This document shows, piece by piece, positions 1 through 10,114 of a stretch of 64,000 nt of DNA. The position numbers were made by a program, and so were the translations under genes. The DNA is from UBA7446 sp964014735 (GTDB lineage Bacteria; Bacteroidota; Bacteroidia; Flavobacteriales; Flavobacteriaceae). The notes beneath the pieces were generated by a model. That model was given only the letters and a program-made list of their open reading frames with translations, was not told the origin of the DNA and searched no databases. How positions within the stretch are numbered: position 1 is the stretch's first letter; each line of letters opens with the position of its first letter. The DNA lies in contig CAXHBH010000005.1 of assembly GCA_964014735.1 (NCBI GenBank), positions 32,934 through 96,933 of the forward strand. Reading direction: 5' to 3'.

Positions 1-1098
1 CGAGTGCTGATACATGATTTCCATTTCTTCAACTGGACCATGACATTTCTGACAGTCGATACCAGCAACAGAAACGTGTTGTGCGTGATTGAAATAAACA
101 AAATCAGGTAGGTTGTGAATACGAACCCACTTGACCGGCTGTGATTCACCAGTATAACTTTGTGTTGACTCGTCCCAACCAACAGCTTTATATAGCTTTT
201 TGATTTCGTTGGTATAAAATTCTTTGGTGTATCCTTTTTCTAAATCTTCCTCACCATTGTATTCTGCAATATTCATGTGACAGTTCATACACACATTAAG
301 TGACGGAATGCCAGAATGTTTGGAAACACGCGCTGAAGAGTGACAATATTTACACTCAATCTGGTTATCTCCTGAGTGAATTTTGTGAGAATAATGAATC
401 GGCTGTATGGGCATATATCCTTGGTCAATCCCTATTTGCATCAAATAGCTGTAACCAACATAGGCGCTTGAAAGCAACAAGAATATAACACTTACAAATA
501 CCAAAAATGGGTTTTGCGCATAGGCTTTCCAAATAGGTTTGCGTTTTCTTTTTACTTTCTTAACAATTTCTATCCCGTTGGCCGTAGCGATTTTATTTAG
601 TGTTTTGTTAACCAAAAACAGCATGGTCACCAAGGCAGCCAAAACCAACATCAATACCGCTAAGATCAAATCGTTGGTAAAACCACCACCTGACTCAGCA
701 GGAGCCACAGCAGACATGGCTGGTGCAGCTGGTGCAGGAGGCGTGTAGTCGGTGTAAGCTAAAATATTATCAATATCCTCGTTAGAAAGTTGTGGAAACG
801 AGGTCATAACAGAACCATTGTACTCTTCATAAATGGCAACCGCTTGGGCATCGCCAGACTTTACCATGGCAGTCGAATTCTTAATCCAACTGTAAAGCCA
901 TTCTTTGTCATACTTGGCAGATACACCGGCTAGGGCAGGACCCACAGCACGTTTCTTGAGTTTGTGACAAGCAGCACAGTTGGCGTTGAATAAAGATTTT
1001 CCCTTTTGGATATCAGGCTCTTGAGCGTTTACAGCTAAGCTGAAGCAGAGCGTTAGAAGCAGTAATGGAAGGTGAGCTAAAAAGCTATCCTTGTACAT
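1..1098 (-). CDS. actA: Alternative complex III pentaheme-type cytochrome subunit ActA (partial, C-terminus outside window)
   Basis: Reading the minus strand from the ATG at 1098 gives 366 open residues with no stop before the window edge. There is a signal peptide (about residues 1-25, ending NAQ), then a monoheme domain with CAACH at 41-45, a Pro/Ala linker, two membrane segments (about 143-165 and 197-218), and a multiheme part with CKYCH (249), CMNCH (270) and CQKCH (349). In Bacteroidetes, ActA begins the alternative complex III operon, which passes electrons from menaquinol to cytochrome c or an oxidase. Fusion of a monoheme domain to the multiheme part is the arrangement I know from flavobacteria. 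More haem motifs are expected beyond the window. The identity rests on this architecture, since the rest of the act operon is not visible. Confidence 0.85.
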   Translation of the reverse strand, partial: MYKDSFLAHLPLLLLTLCFSLAVNAQEPDIQKGKSLFNANCAACHKLKKRAVGPALAGVSAKYDKEWLYSWIKNSTAMVKSGDAQAVAIYEEYNGSVMTSFPQLSNEDIDNILAYTDYTPPAPAAPAMSAVAPAESGGGFTNDLILAVLMLVLAALVTMLFLVNKTLNKIATANGIEIVKKVKRKRKPIWKAYAQNPFLVFVSVIFLLLSSAYVGYSYLMQIGIDQGYMPIQPIHYSHKIHSGDNQIECKYCHSSARVSKHSGIPSLNVCMNCHMNIAEYNGEEDLEKGYTKEFYTNEIKKLYKAVGWDESTQSYTGESQPVKWVRIHNLPDFVYFNHAQHVSVAGIDCQKCHGPVEEMEIMYQHS

Positions 1099-1325
1099 AC
1101 GGGGTTAATTGTTGGTTAATTCAAACATTTAAATACCTGTTGACAAAATTACGACACAGACCTCATTTTAAAAACTACATATCTATCAAAGTTTTAATTT
1201 ATATTCTGTCTAAATAATGTTTTATATTACTGATATTCAATTATTTATGTATGATAATGTTTAGCGTCTGCTTAACAAAAAATAATTTAAATAATGGTGT
1301 ATTTTAGCGTAAAATAAAATACAAC

Positions 1326-1697
1326 ATGCGCCCACAAACAACCTGTTTTGTTTTTTGTGTTTTGATTAACTGTACCTGCCTTATAGGGCAGCAAGCACAA
1401 ACGCAACTACGAGCACCACAGAAATTAGACAGCTTACTGCAAAAAAAAATAGCCTTAGACCGTTTGAATGCAGCCAAAAAACAATTTACGATTCAATTAT
1501 TTTATGGTGATTTTGAAGCAACTACAGCAGAGTTAGCACGTTTTGAAAGCTTGTTCCCAGACAAAATAGCACAGTTGATTTTCGAAACACCCAACTACAA
1601 GATACGTGTAGGGAATTTTACCACAGAGCGTGAAGCTTTGGCCGAATTGGTAAAAGTGAAACGGAGATTTCGATCGGCTTTTGTACTAAAGCCTTAA
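1326..1697 (+). CDS. SPOR domain-containing exported protein
   Basis: This is a 123-residue protein with a hydrophobic N-terminal signal (about residues 1-22, ending GQQAQ). A single SPOR-like domain covers about residues 53-120, with the typical pattern FTIQLFYGDFEATTAEL and YKIRVGNFTTEREA. SPOR domains bind denuded glycan strands of septal peptidoglycan, so a periplasmic role near division sites is likely. Its stop is one base from the stop of the convergent infB gene. The 227 bases upstream hold the divergent start region shared with actA, where I see no clear consensus promoter. Confidence 0.8.
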   Translation: MRPQTTCFVFCVLINCTCLIGQQAQTQLRAPQKLDSLLQKKIALDRLNAAKKQFTIQLFYGDFEATTAELARFESLFPDKIAQLIFETPNYKIRVGNFTTEREALAELVKVKRRFRSAFVLKP

Positions 1698-1698
1698 G

Positions 1699-4356
1699 TT
1701 ATTTGAGTGTTTTTTTTATGGCTACTTGTTCATAGCACTCTATAACATCACCTTCCTTGATGTCGTTATATCCTTTTATTTGAAGACCACAATCATAGCC
1801 TTTGGTAACTTCTTTCACGTCGTCTTTAAAGCGCTTAAGAGATTCCAATTCACCCGTGTGAACAACAACCCCTTCACGGATAATACGAATGCCTGAGTTA
1901 CGGATGATTTTACCGTCTGAAACCATACAGCCGGCAATGGTACCCACCTTTGATATTTTGAAGGTTTCTCTAATTTCAGCATTACCCCTAATTTCTTCTT
2001 TAAACTCAGGAGATAGCATACCTTCCATAGCATCCTTAAGGTCATTAATAGCATCATAAATAATAGAATAGCTTCGAATGTCGATTTCCTCTTTTTCAGC
2101 CAACTGACGTGCAGTTCCCATGGGTCGCACATTGAAGCCAATAACAATCGCATCGGAAGCGGAAGCCAACAATACGTCTGATTCCGTTATGGCGCCAACG
2201 CCTTTGTGAATGATATTAACTTGAATTTCTTCATTAGAAAGCTTATGGAAAGAGTCAGTTAATGCCTCAACAGAACCATCCACATCTCCTTTAAGGATAA
2301 TGTTCAATTCTTTGAAGTCACCCAATGCGATTCGTCTTCCAATTTCATCAAGTGTAATATGTCGTTGTGTTCTTACCGATTGCTCACGAACCAATTGGGT
2401 TCGTTTTGCGGCAATTTGCTTGGCTTCTCTTTCGTCACCATAGATATTAAAGCGGTCTCCAGCTTGTGGTGCACCGTCAAGGCCTAAAATGGAAACGGGA
2501 GTAGAGGGGCCAGCTAATTCTAGCTCTTTACCGTGCTCATTATGCATTGCTTTGACTTTACCACTGTGGCGTCCAGCCAAAATATAATCTCCAACAACAA
2601 GCGTACCAGATTGTACTAATATGGTAGATACATATCCCCTACCCTTGTCTAAAAATGCTTCAACGACAGTTCCTTGAGCTGCCTTATCTGGATTTGCTTT
2701 TAGCTCTAATAGTTCTGCTTCTAACAATACTTTCTCTAAAAGTTCCTCAACACCTTGACCCGTCTTGGCAGAGATATCTTGGGATTGAATTTTTCCACCC
2801 CAGTCTTCAACCAATAAATTCATTCCTGCCAAACTTTCTTTGATTTTTTCAGGGTTGGCGGTTGGTAAATCCATTTTATTAATGGCAAATACAATTGGTA
2901 CCGAAGCCGCCTGTGCATGGCTGATGGCCTCTTTAGTTTGTGGCTTAATATCATCGTCAGCAGCCACTACAATAATGACTAAGTCGGTTACTTGTGTTCC
3001 TCGTGCTCGCATGGCGGTAAAGGCCTCGTGACCAGGTGTGTCTAAGAATGTAATAGTTAGCCCGTTTTTCACTTTTACACTGTAGGCGCCAATATGCTGC
3101 GTAATTCCTCCCGACTCTCCTTGAATTACGTTAGCATTCCGTACATAATCCAATAGCGATGTTTTCCCGTGGTCAACATGTCCCATGACCGTAACTATAG
3201 GTGCGCGGTGTTTTAGATCTTCCGGTTTGTCTTCAACAATCTCAACTGCCTCTTCAATATCAGATGTTACAAATTCCACTTCAAAACCAAATTCTTCGGC
3301 TACAACAGAAAGTGTTTCTGCATCTAAACGCTGGTTCATGGTAACCATAATACCTAAAGACATACAAGCCGAGATAATTTGCGTAGAGCTTATATCCATC
3401 ATGGTTGCAACCTCTCCAACAGTAACAAATTCTGTGACCTTAAGTATTTTACTTTCAGCTTCTTGTAGCGCTTCTTCTTCCTCAGATTTTTGACGGTGAG
3501 AGTCACGCTTTTCCCGACGGTATTTGGCTCCTTTTGATTTCGAAGTATTTCCTTGCAGCTTTTCAAGTGTCTCGCGGATTTGTTTTTGGATTTCTTCTTC
3601 GGTAGGTTCTTCTTTTGTTACAGCTGGGCGTTGCTGTTTATTGCTGCGTTTATTGGGCTTAAGATTTCCAGGACCCATATCTTTTGTGATACGTTTTCTA
3701 CGTCGCTTATTGCTTTCACCTTCAACCGAATTTTTTTGTTCTGGTTTTTTAAACTTTGTTAAATCTATTTTTTTACCCGCCGATTTTAAACCACTTAACT
3801 TTTTGTATTGGGTTTCAATCTTACTTAAATTTTCAGATGTTGCTTCTACAGACGCTTCTTCCTTAGTGGGCGTTACTGCCTTTGCAGGCGCTTCCTCTTT
3901 AGCAACAACAGCAGGTACTGAATCCTCTTTTGATTCCACTGCTGCTTTTACTGCTAGGTCTGTTTCTTTTGACACTAATTCTTTAGGCGCTTTGGGAGGC
4001 TTAGGGTCTAAATCAATTTTACCTAAAGGCTTTAAGCCGATAAAATTTGCTTGGGCTTTGACTACGTTTGTTGGATTAGAAGGCTCAGGGGGAGTTACTT
4101 CTTCCTTTTGTGCCTGTTCGCGAATGGCTTCTTTTTCTTTGCGTTTTTCTTCGAATACTTCGTGAGAAGCTTCTTTTTTGGAGCGATCCGTTTGGAATGC
4201 GTCTAAAAGAAGTTCATACTCCTGATGCGATATTTTTGCTGTTGGGCGTGCTTCTACCGAAAATCCTTTCTCGGATAGATGTTCCACTGCACGATCCAAC
4301 GATATATTTAGCTCGCGGAGTACTTTGTTAATTCGAATTGTTTTTAAATCTGCCAT
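1699..4356 (-). CDS. infB: Translation initiation factor IF-2
   Basis: This 885-residue GTPase brings fMet-tRNA to the 30S subunit and promotes subunit joining. A short IF2-N motif (about 1-55) is followed by a long charged Lys/Glu-rich linker (about 60-300), a second IF2-N-like segment, and the G domain with GHVDHGKT (392-399), DTPGH (439-443) and NKMD (493-496). Domains II to IV complete the C-terminus. The long linker is usual in Bacteroidetes. It is the third gene of rimP-nusA-infB, 36 bases after nusA, the classic operon linking ribosome maturation, transcription elongation and initiation. Confidence 0.98.
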   Translation of the reverse strand: MADLKTIRINKVLRELNISLDRAVEHLSEKGFSVEARPTAKISHQEYELLLDAFQTDRSKKEASHEVFEEKRKEKEAIREQAQKEEVTPPEPSNPTNVVKAQANFIGLKPLGKIDLDPKPPKAPKELVSKETDLAVKAAVESKEDSVPAVVAKEEAPAKAVTPTKEEASVEATSENLSKIETQYKKLSGLKSAGKKIDLTKFKKPEQKNSVEGESNKRRRKRITKDMGPGNLKPNKRSNKQQRPAVTKEEPTEEEIQKQIRETLEKLQGNTSKSKGAKYRREKRDSHRQKSEEEEALQEAESKILKVTEFVTVGEVATMMDISSTQIISACMSLGIMVTMNQRLDAETLSVVAEEFGFEVEFVTSDIEEAVEIVEDKPEDLKHRAPIVTVMGHVDHGKTSLLDYVRNANVIQGESGGITQHIGAYSVKVKNGLTITFLDTPGHEAFTAMRARGTQVTDLVIIVVAADDDIKPQTKEAISHAQAASVPIVFAINKMDLPTANPEKIKESLAGMNLLVEDWGGKIQSQDISAKTGQGVEELLEKVLLEAELLELKANPDKAAQGTVVEAFLDKGRGYVSTILVQSGTLVVGDYILAGRHSGKVKAMHNEHGKELELAGPSTPVSILGLDGAPQAGDRFNIYGDEREAKQIAAKRTQLVREQSVRTQRHITLDEIGRRIALGDFKELNIILKGDVDGSVEALTDSFHKLSNEEIQVNIIHKGVGAITESDVLLASASDAIVIGFNVRPMGTARQLAEKEEIDIRSYSIIYDAINDLKDAMEGMLSPEFKEEIRGNAEIRETFKISKVGTIAGCMVSDGKIIRNSGIRIIREGVVVHTGELESLKRFKDDVKEVTKGYDCGLQIKGYNDIKEGDVIECYEQVAIKKTLK

Positions 4357-4392
4357 ATATTCTTTTACGCAATAAAAAATTGCTTGATTTAA

Positions 4393-5628
4393 TTATTCGT
4401 TAGAGAATTCTGCACTTAATATTTTGCGGACATCTGAAATGGTTTCTTCTTCCAAGTCGGTACGCTTTATCAAGTCTTCCATATCCTCTTCCAATACACT
4501 TTTAGCAGTGTCTAATCCTACCTTTTTGAACTCCTCTATAATCCAAGCTTCAATTTCGTCAGAAAATTCGGTTAATTCAACGTCTTCTTCCATACCTTCA
4601 CGATATACATCAATTTCGTAGCCAGTTAATTGCCCGGCAAGGCGGATATTAAATCCCCCACGTCCGATGGCTTTGGACACTTCGCTTGGATCCATCATGA
4701 CCTCAACACGTTTGGTCTCCTCGTCAATTTTAACTGAAGTAACTTTAGCTGGGCTTAAAGATCTTGTAATCAGAAGCTGGGTGTTGTTGGTGTAGTTAAT
4801 CACATCAATGTTTTCATTACCCAATTCACGGACAATTCCGTGGATACGAGAACCTTTCATTCCAACACAAGCACCAACTGGATCGATGCGGTCGTCATAA
4901 GAATCAACAGCTACTTTCGCTTTTTCTCCAGGTACACGAACGGCTTTTTTAATGGTAATCAAGCCGTCAAATACCTCAGGAATTTCTTGTTCGAATAATT
5001 TTTCCAAGAACCTTGGGGCAGTACGCGACATAATAATACTAGGTTTGGATCCTTTAAGCTCTACGCTTTCAATGATGCCACGAACGTTATCTCCCTTTCT
5101 GTAAAAATCAGATGGAATTTGTCGGTCTTTGGGTAAAATGATTTCGTTTCCTTCATCGTCAAGCAAAATAACAACGCGATTGCGTATGTGGTGTACCTCT
5201 GCTGTGTAAATTTCGCCAACGAGGTCAATAAATTGCTTGTATATGATGGTATTATCGTGTTCGTGAATACGCGCCACCAAATTTTGACGTAGTGCTAAAA
5301 CAGAACGTCTACCTAGGTCAGCTAATTTTACTTCTTCAGAAACATCCTCACCAACTTCAAAATCAGGCTCAATTTTTTGAGCTTCTGAAAGCTCAATTTC
5401 CTCATTGGGATCTTCTACTTCGCCGTTTTCTACAACAATTCGGTTACGCCATATTTCCAAATCTCCTTTGTCTGGGTTGATAATAATATCAAAGTTATCA
5501 TCTGTGCCATATTTTTTCTTCAAGGTATTGCGAAACACTTCTTCTAAGATTGACATTAAGGTTACTCGGTCGATAAACTTTTCGTCTTTAAACTCCGAAA
5601 ACGACTCTATAAGGGCGAGATTTTCCAT
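4393..5628 (-). CDS. nusA: Transcription termination/antitermination factor NusA
   Basis: The protein has 411 residues from the ATG at 5628. It contains the N-terminal RNA polymerase-binding domain, an S1 domain, and two KH domains with the GMKGSRIHGIVREL and GRGGFNIRLA loops. It binds RNA polymerase and nascent RNA and modulates pausing and termination. The frame stays open 21 codons further upstream, but that extension would overlap rimP. The start at 5628 begins MENLALIESF, as NusA homologues do, and leaves a single base after the rimP stop, so I use it. The acidic C-terminal repeat is short. Confidence 0.96.
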   Translation of the reverse strand: MENLALIESFSEFKDEKFIDRVTLMSILEEVFRNTLKKKYGTDDNFDIIINPDKGDLEIWRNRIVVENGEVEDPNEEIELSEAQKIEPDFEVGEDVSEEVKLADLGRRSVLALRQNLVARIHEHDNTIIYKQFIDLVGEIYTAEVHHIRNRVVILLDDEGNEIILPKDRQIPSDFYRKGDNVRGIIESVELKGSKPSIIMSRTAPRFLEKLFEQEIPEVFDGLITIKKAVRVPGEKAKVAVDSYDDRIDPVGACVGMKGSRIHGIVRELGNENIDVINYTNNTQLLITRSLSPAKVTSVKIDEETKRVEVMMDPSEVSKAIGRGGFNIRLAGQLTGYEIDVYREGMEEDVELTEFSDEIEAWIIEEFKKVGLDTAKSVLEEDMEDLIKRTDLEEETISDVRKILSAEFSNE

Positions 5629-5629
5629 A

Positions 5630-6103
5630 TTACTTATTAAATTGAATTTGAACGATTGCTTTTTTAATTTCGGCAAAAGACACTTTCGCATCCTTAGTTA
5701 CCGTATGTTTTCCTTTTCCAACGAGTTTTGGTTCACGTGCCTTCCACTGTAACGCAATCATTTGATCATCTGTCGCCGTCAAGATTCCCTTCAGCTCTTC
5801 ATTGCTATTGGTGATGATTTTTAAAATGCGGCCCACATGTTTTTTATACTGACGCGGTTGCATAAGCGGTGAGGCAGCGCCTGCAGAGCCTACTTCTAGT
5901 GAAAAATCGTGCTCTTCTCTATCTAGATTGTGCTCAATATAACGACTCACATGCATACACTGCTCTAGGGTTACCCCAACATCACCATCAAGTACAACAC
6001 GGATGTGTGAAGCTAAGTCGATGCTTTTGTCCACCAAAAATAAAGTGGGCTGCTCGGCCAAGGCTTCGTTGAGTAATTCATGTACGCGTTTATTAAAATC
6101 CAT
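5630..6103 (-). CDS. rimP: Ribosome maturation factor RimP
   Basis: This 157-residue protein is needed for 30S subunit maturation. The DUF150-type N-terminal domain has the typical pattern of a small-protein start followed by LEVGSAG and an SM-like C-terminal domain (about 85-157). It is the first gene of the minus-strand operon rimP-nusA-infB. A hairpin (GAGGAC-AAT-GTCCCC, 6115-6129) lies between the promoter and the start codon. Confidence 0.95.
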   Translation of the reverse strand: MDFNKRVHELLNEALAEQPTLFLVDKSIDLASHIRVVLDGDVGVTLEQCMHVSRYIEHNLDREEHDFSLEVGSAGAASPLMQPRQYKKHVGRILKIITNSNEELKGILTATDDQMIALQWKAREPKLVGKGKHTVTKDAKVSFAEIKKAIVQIQFNK

Positions 6104-6152
6104 AAAATAAAAAAGAGGACAATGTCCCCTACCACTATCCCGTTAAACGATG

Positions 6153-6160
6153 CAAATATA
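6153..6160 (-). promoter_or_regulatory. Promoter -7 element for rimP-nusA-infB
   Basis: The minus strand reads TATATTTG, an exact match to the Bacteroidetes -7 consensus TAnnTTTG, about 50 bases before the rimP start. I see no good -33 TTTG at the usual 19-base spacing, so the assignment rests on the -7 box and its position. Confidence 0.55.
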
Positions 6161-6335
6161 ACATAATAATTGGATTTTGTATTCCTATTCAAAATCTTCA
6201 AACTATAAAGGTCTGTGAAATTATATTATTTATAGGTATAGCATTAATCTCAACAGCAAACTGATAAACTGCTTTGATTTATCAAAACATTAATTTAAAC
6301 CGATGATATTAAGTATTTAGGGATAATATTAAAAA

Positions 6336-6362
6336 AGCCCACTCAAGATATGAGAGGGCTTT
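6336..6362 (-). terminator. Rho-independent terminator after tRNA-Gln
   Basis: On the minus strand, AGCCCTCTC pairs with GAGTGGGCT around the loop ATATCTT, with one opposed-base mismatch. The stem is followed by a run of six T. It begins three bases beyond the 3' end of the tRNA-Gln gene. Confidence 0.75.
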
Positions 6363-6364
6363 GT

Positions 6365-6436
6365 TGGCCTACTAGGGCTCGAACCTAGACTCTTCTGAAC
6401 CAAAATCAGACGTGTTGCCAGTTACACCATAGGCCA
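6365..6436 (-). tRNA. tRNA-Gln (anticodon UUG)
   Basis: The 72-base minus-strand sequence folds as a cloverleaf. The acceptor stem pairs TGGCCTA with TAGGCCA, the anticodon stem TCTGA/TCAGA encloses loop TTTTGGT with anticodon TTG, and the T arm carries GGTTCGAGCC. The 3' CCA is not encoded. It reads CAA and, by wobble, CAG. Confidence 0.95.
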
Positions 6437-6592
6437 AAATATTAAGCTTATTTCAATGAAAAGCAAAATTTACCACAATGTTAAGCAAACGGTTGGCAAA
6501 AATAGCACAAAGTTTTTGTTGCACCAATAGTTTAAAAAATTCTTGTGTCAAGTTTTAACAGATATTGTATTTTAGTGATCTTTACAAAACCT

Positions 6593-9500
6593 ATGAATTT
6601 TACCAAAAAAAATGCTTTATCAGGTTGGTTTGTATTTTTCATTGCTTTTACTACCTACTACCTAACGGTTGAGCCCACGGCAAGTTATTGGGATTGTAGC
6701 GAGTATATTGCCACCTCCTCTAAACTTCAGGTTGGACACCCGCCTGGCGCACCACTTTTTCAGATGATGGGTGCCTTTTTCTCCTCATTTGCTAGTGGCC
6801 CTGAAAATGTGGCATTCTGGGTTAATATGATGTCGGTGGTGGCCAGTGCTTTTACCATACTTTTTATGTTTTGGTCGCTTACACGCATTATCACACGCCA
6901 TGTAATTAAAGACAAAAGCCCAAAAGGATCAAATGAGATATTAGTGCTAGGCGCAGCGGCAGTTGGTGCCTTGAGCTATACATTTTCAGACTCGTTTTGG
7001 TTTAATGCCGTTGAAGCAGAAGTATATGCTATGGCCATGTTTATCACTTCTGTCATGTTTTGGCTTGGCCTTAGGTGGGAAGCAGAAATGCATAAGCCTC
7101 GCGGTGATCGTTGGCTGGTCTTGATTGCATTTCTTATTGGCCTATCTTTTGGTGTGCACTTTATGGGACTTCTTACTGTACCCGCAATAGGTATGTTATA
7201 CTATTTTAGAAACTATACCTTTTCTTGGAAGTCATTTGTTGTTGCAAATATATTTTCAGTAGCCGTATTGTTGTTTGTTTTCAAACTCTTACTTCCACTA
7301 ACACTTGCTTATTTTGGAAATGCTGAGGTTTTCTTTGTAAATTCATTTGGACTTCCTTTCAATTCAGGAACCATCATTGCTGGTATATCCATCATCGCTT
7401 TTTTCATTTGGGGTTTGCGCTTAACACAACAAAAGAATTGGGTTCGGCTCAACACAGGGCTTTGGTGTATTGCCTTTATACTCATTGGTTTTTCTTCATG
7501 GGTTATGCTGCCTATTCGTGCCAATGCAAATACTGTTATTAATGAAAATGCACCTACAGATGCGCGCTCTTTATTGGCCTATTACAACCTGGAGCAATAT
7601 CCCGAAACCCATTTGTTCTATGGGCCTATGTACACCGATATGTATGCAGGACAAGATGAAAATGACCCTTATAGAGACGATAAACCCAAATATGAAAAAG
7701 ATCTTAAAAAAGGTCGCTATGAAATCGTCAATGCTTGGGAAGATGCACGTATCAATTCCAATAGTGAACACACAGGTTTGCTTCCACGCATGTGGAGTTC
7801 TGGAAATGCTGTAAATTACATAACTTATTTTGGTGCGCCAGATTTTGACATAAAGCCCGAATACCGAAACCAAGAAAGGCTTATTGAATTAATAAATGAC
7901 TTTATTTCAAGAGTAAATAACAATGAGGTTGATGCAAAAGGATATCATGAATTTTTACAGCGCTTTGGAACATATATTGACATCCAAAAACCATCCCTTT
8001 TAGACAACCTAACATACCTGTTTGACTTCCAAGTAAATTATATGTATTTCCGCTATTTTATGTGGAATTTTGCTGGAAAACAAAATGACGAAAAAGGGGA
8101 ACTCGATCCATTTAATGGCAACTGGATAAGCGGCATCTCATGGCTAGATAGCATAAGGCTAGGACCGCAAAAAAACCTCTACCAAGATGCAATAAACAAC
8201 AAAGGTCGCAATACCTACTTGATGCTGCCCTTATTTCTAGGGCTACTTGGAGCTTTATTTTTATACCAACAAAACAAAAAACAATTTTGGGTGCTGCTTG
8301 TGTTTTTCCTCTTTACGGGCTTGGCATTAAAAGTATATTTAAACGAACGAATTTTTGAGCCACGCGAGCGTGACTATGCGCTTGTTGGTTCTTTTTATGT
8401 ATTTGCCATGTGTATTGGCATTGGCGTGGTGGCGCTTAGCGACTCAATTAAAAAGTTGGTTTCTGCCCGCATAGCGGCTCCATTAACTGTTGTGCTTTGT
8501 TTGTTGGCAGTGCCTGTGCTTATGGGCTCTCAAAATTGGGACGACCACGACCGGTCAAACCGATATACAGCACAATCAACAGCAAAAGCCTATTTAGACT
8601 CTATTGACGAAGACAAGGATGCCTTAATTTTTACCATTGGCGATAACGACACTTTTGCTATTTGGTATGCGCAAGAAATTGAAGGTTATCGTACCGATGT
8701 ACGAAGCATCAACACACAACTGCTGGCTACTGACTGGTATATTGATCAACTAAAGCGCAAAACTTACGAAAGCAATCCGATTCCGTCACAACTAAGCCAT
8801 AAACAGTATGCCTACGGTATTAGAGATTACATCAAGTTTGAAGCAGTAAATGACAGCGTGCGGTGGGATTTGGAAGACTTTATGACTTGGGTATCTAGTG
8901 ACAACCCGCGTACAAGATATAAACATTTACTGCAACAATATGAAGTGGATACAGATAGAATACCACAAGGTACACTTGACATGATTTACTACCCCACGAA
9001 TAAAATTAGATTACCCGTCAATAAAGAAAATGTATTAAAAAGTGGTGTGGTGAAAGTAGAAGATGCAGAGCTAATCGTGGACTATATTGACATTGAATTA
9101 CCTAAGTCTGGACTGTATAAAAACCGTTTAATGATGCTTGATATTCTGCATAACAATGACTGGAAACGACCCATATATTTTACTGGAGGGAGCTATGACG
9201 ATCAAGAGTACATTTGGATGAAAGATTATTTGCAGCTTGATGGGCTGGTCTATAAGTTAGTCCCCATAAGAACGCCCGAAAATCCTACCAACCCTTATCA
9301 AATGGGGCGTATTGATGCTGATAAAATGTATGATATCGTCAAAAAATGGGACTGGGGAAATGCAGAAAGCAATCAAGTTTATCACGATCCAGAAACGCGT
9401 AAAAACAGTATTTCTTTTAGAAGTAATTTGACAAGACTAGCAGAGCAATTAACCAAAGAGAATAAGTCCGAAAAAGCTATAGAGATTCTAGATTTAACAA

Positions 9501-10114
9501 TGGAAAAAATGCCTTTGGAATATTTTGGGTATTACAGCCTGTTAACCCCAATTGTTGCTGCATACTACCAAGCTAATGCTAACGAAAAGGCAGGTATATT
9601 GGGTGTGAAAATTGCAGACAAGTACAGAGACAAACTAAACTATTATAAATCCATTGGAGGTGCCAACCAACAGGCGTACGCAGAAATTATATTAACAGAT
9701 ATGGAGCGCTATCGTGCTATTGTTGATGCAGCAGTGGCCGCTGAACAAATTGCCGTTGCTAAGGGGTTAATTCAAGGTTTTATTGAAAGCTCAAGGACCT
9801 TTGCTCCTTTATATTCAGCCTATGATTATTACACACCTATGGCGCCATATGTTTCTGTACTATTAGAAGCAGAAATGGAAGAATCAGGACGGCTATTGTT
9901 TGATGCCATTGCTCAAGTCTATCAAAACAGGCTTGCCTTATTTAGCCAGGTTCCTGATGAGGAACTAGAGTATTATAAGGAAAGTATTGCATATGAAGTT
10001 AGCGGGTACCAAAAATTGGTTGAAAGCTATCAAATGGTAGAGCCGGATTTAGCGATTGTATCAAAAGTCAATAAGGCATTTAGAAAAGCTGTAACTCCTT
10101 ATCAAAAGAACTAG
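6593..10114 (+). CDS. DUF2723 family multi-pass membrane protein, putative protein O-mannosyltransferase-like
   Basis: The protein has 1173 residues from the ATG at 6593. The upstream in-frame GTG at 6545 is a weaker start. The N-terminal half has about ten or more membrane segments and begins with the conserved block around YWDCSEYIATSSKLQVGHPPG, typical of DUF2723. A soluble C-terminal half contains GDNDTFAIWYAQ and probable helical repeats. The family has a GT-C fold and includes human TMEM260, reported to be an O-mannosyltransferase. Bacteroidetes carry O-glycosylated surface proteins, so a glycosyltransfer role at the inner membrane is plausible but inferred. Its stop overlaps the convergent thioredoxin-like gene by four bases. 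Confidence 0.85.
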   Translation: MNFTKKNALSGWFVFFIAFTTYYLTVEPTASYWDCSEYIATSSKLQVGHPPGAPLFQMMGAFFSSFASGPENVAFWVNMMSVVASAFTILFMFWSLTRIITRHVIKDKSPKGSNEILVLGAAAVGALSYTFSDSFWFNAVEAEVYAMAMFITSVMFWLGLRWEAEMHKPRGDRWLVLIAFLIGLSFGVHFMGLLTVPAIGMLYYFRNYTFSWKSFVVANIFSVAVLLFVFKLLLPLTLAYFGNAEVFFVNSFGLPFNSGTIIAGISIIAFFIWGLRLTQQKNWVRLNTGLWCIAFILIGFSSWVMLPIRANANTVINENAPTDARSLLAYYNLEQYPETHLFYGPMYTDMYAGQDENDPYRDDKPKYEKDLKKGRYEIVNAWEDARINSNSEHTGLLPRMWSSGNAVNYITYFGAPDFDIKPEYRNQERLIELINDFISRVNNNEVDAKGYHEFLQRFGTYIDIQKPSLLDNLTYLFDFQVNYMYFRYFMWNFAGKQNDEKGELDPFNGNWISGISWLDSIRLGPQKNLYQDAINNKGRNTYLMLPLFLGLLGALFLYQQNKKQFWVLLVFFLFTGLALKVYLNERIFEPRERDYALVGSFYVFAMCIGIGVVALSDSIKKLVSARIAAPLTVVLCLLAVPVLMGSQNWDDHDRSNRYTAQSTAKAYLDSIDEDKDALIFTIGDNDTFAIWYAQEIEGYRTDVRSINTQLLATDWYIDQLKRKTYESNPIPSQLSHKQYAYGIRDYIKFEAVNDSVRWDLEDFMTWVSSDNPRTRYKHLLQQYEVDTDRIPQGTLDMIYYPTNKIRLPVNKENVLKSGVVKVEDAELIVDYIDIELPKSGLYKNRLMMLDILHNNDWKRPIYFTGGSYDDQEYIWMKDYLQLDGLVYKLVPIRTPENPTNPYQMGRIDADKMYDIVKKWDWGNAESNQVYHDPETRKNSISFRSNLTRLAEQLTKENKSEKAIEILDLTMEKMPLEYFGYYSLLTPIVAAYYQANANEKAGILGVKIADKYRDKLNYYKSIGGANQQAYAEIILTDMERYRAIVDAAVAAEQIAVAKGLIQGFIESSRTFAPLYSAYDYYTPMAPYVSVLLEAEMEESGRLLFDAIAQVYQNRLALFSQVPDEELEYYKESIAYEVSGYQKLVESYQMVEPDLAIVSKVNKAFRKAVTPYQKN

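Noticed and set aside
3524..4165. 213-codon plus-strand ORF
   Set aside because: It lies antisense to the Lys/Glu-rich linker of infB. The Ser/Phe-rich product has no recognisable features.
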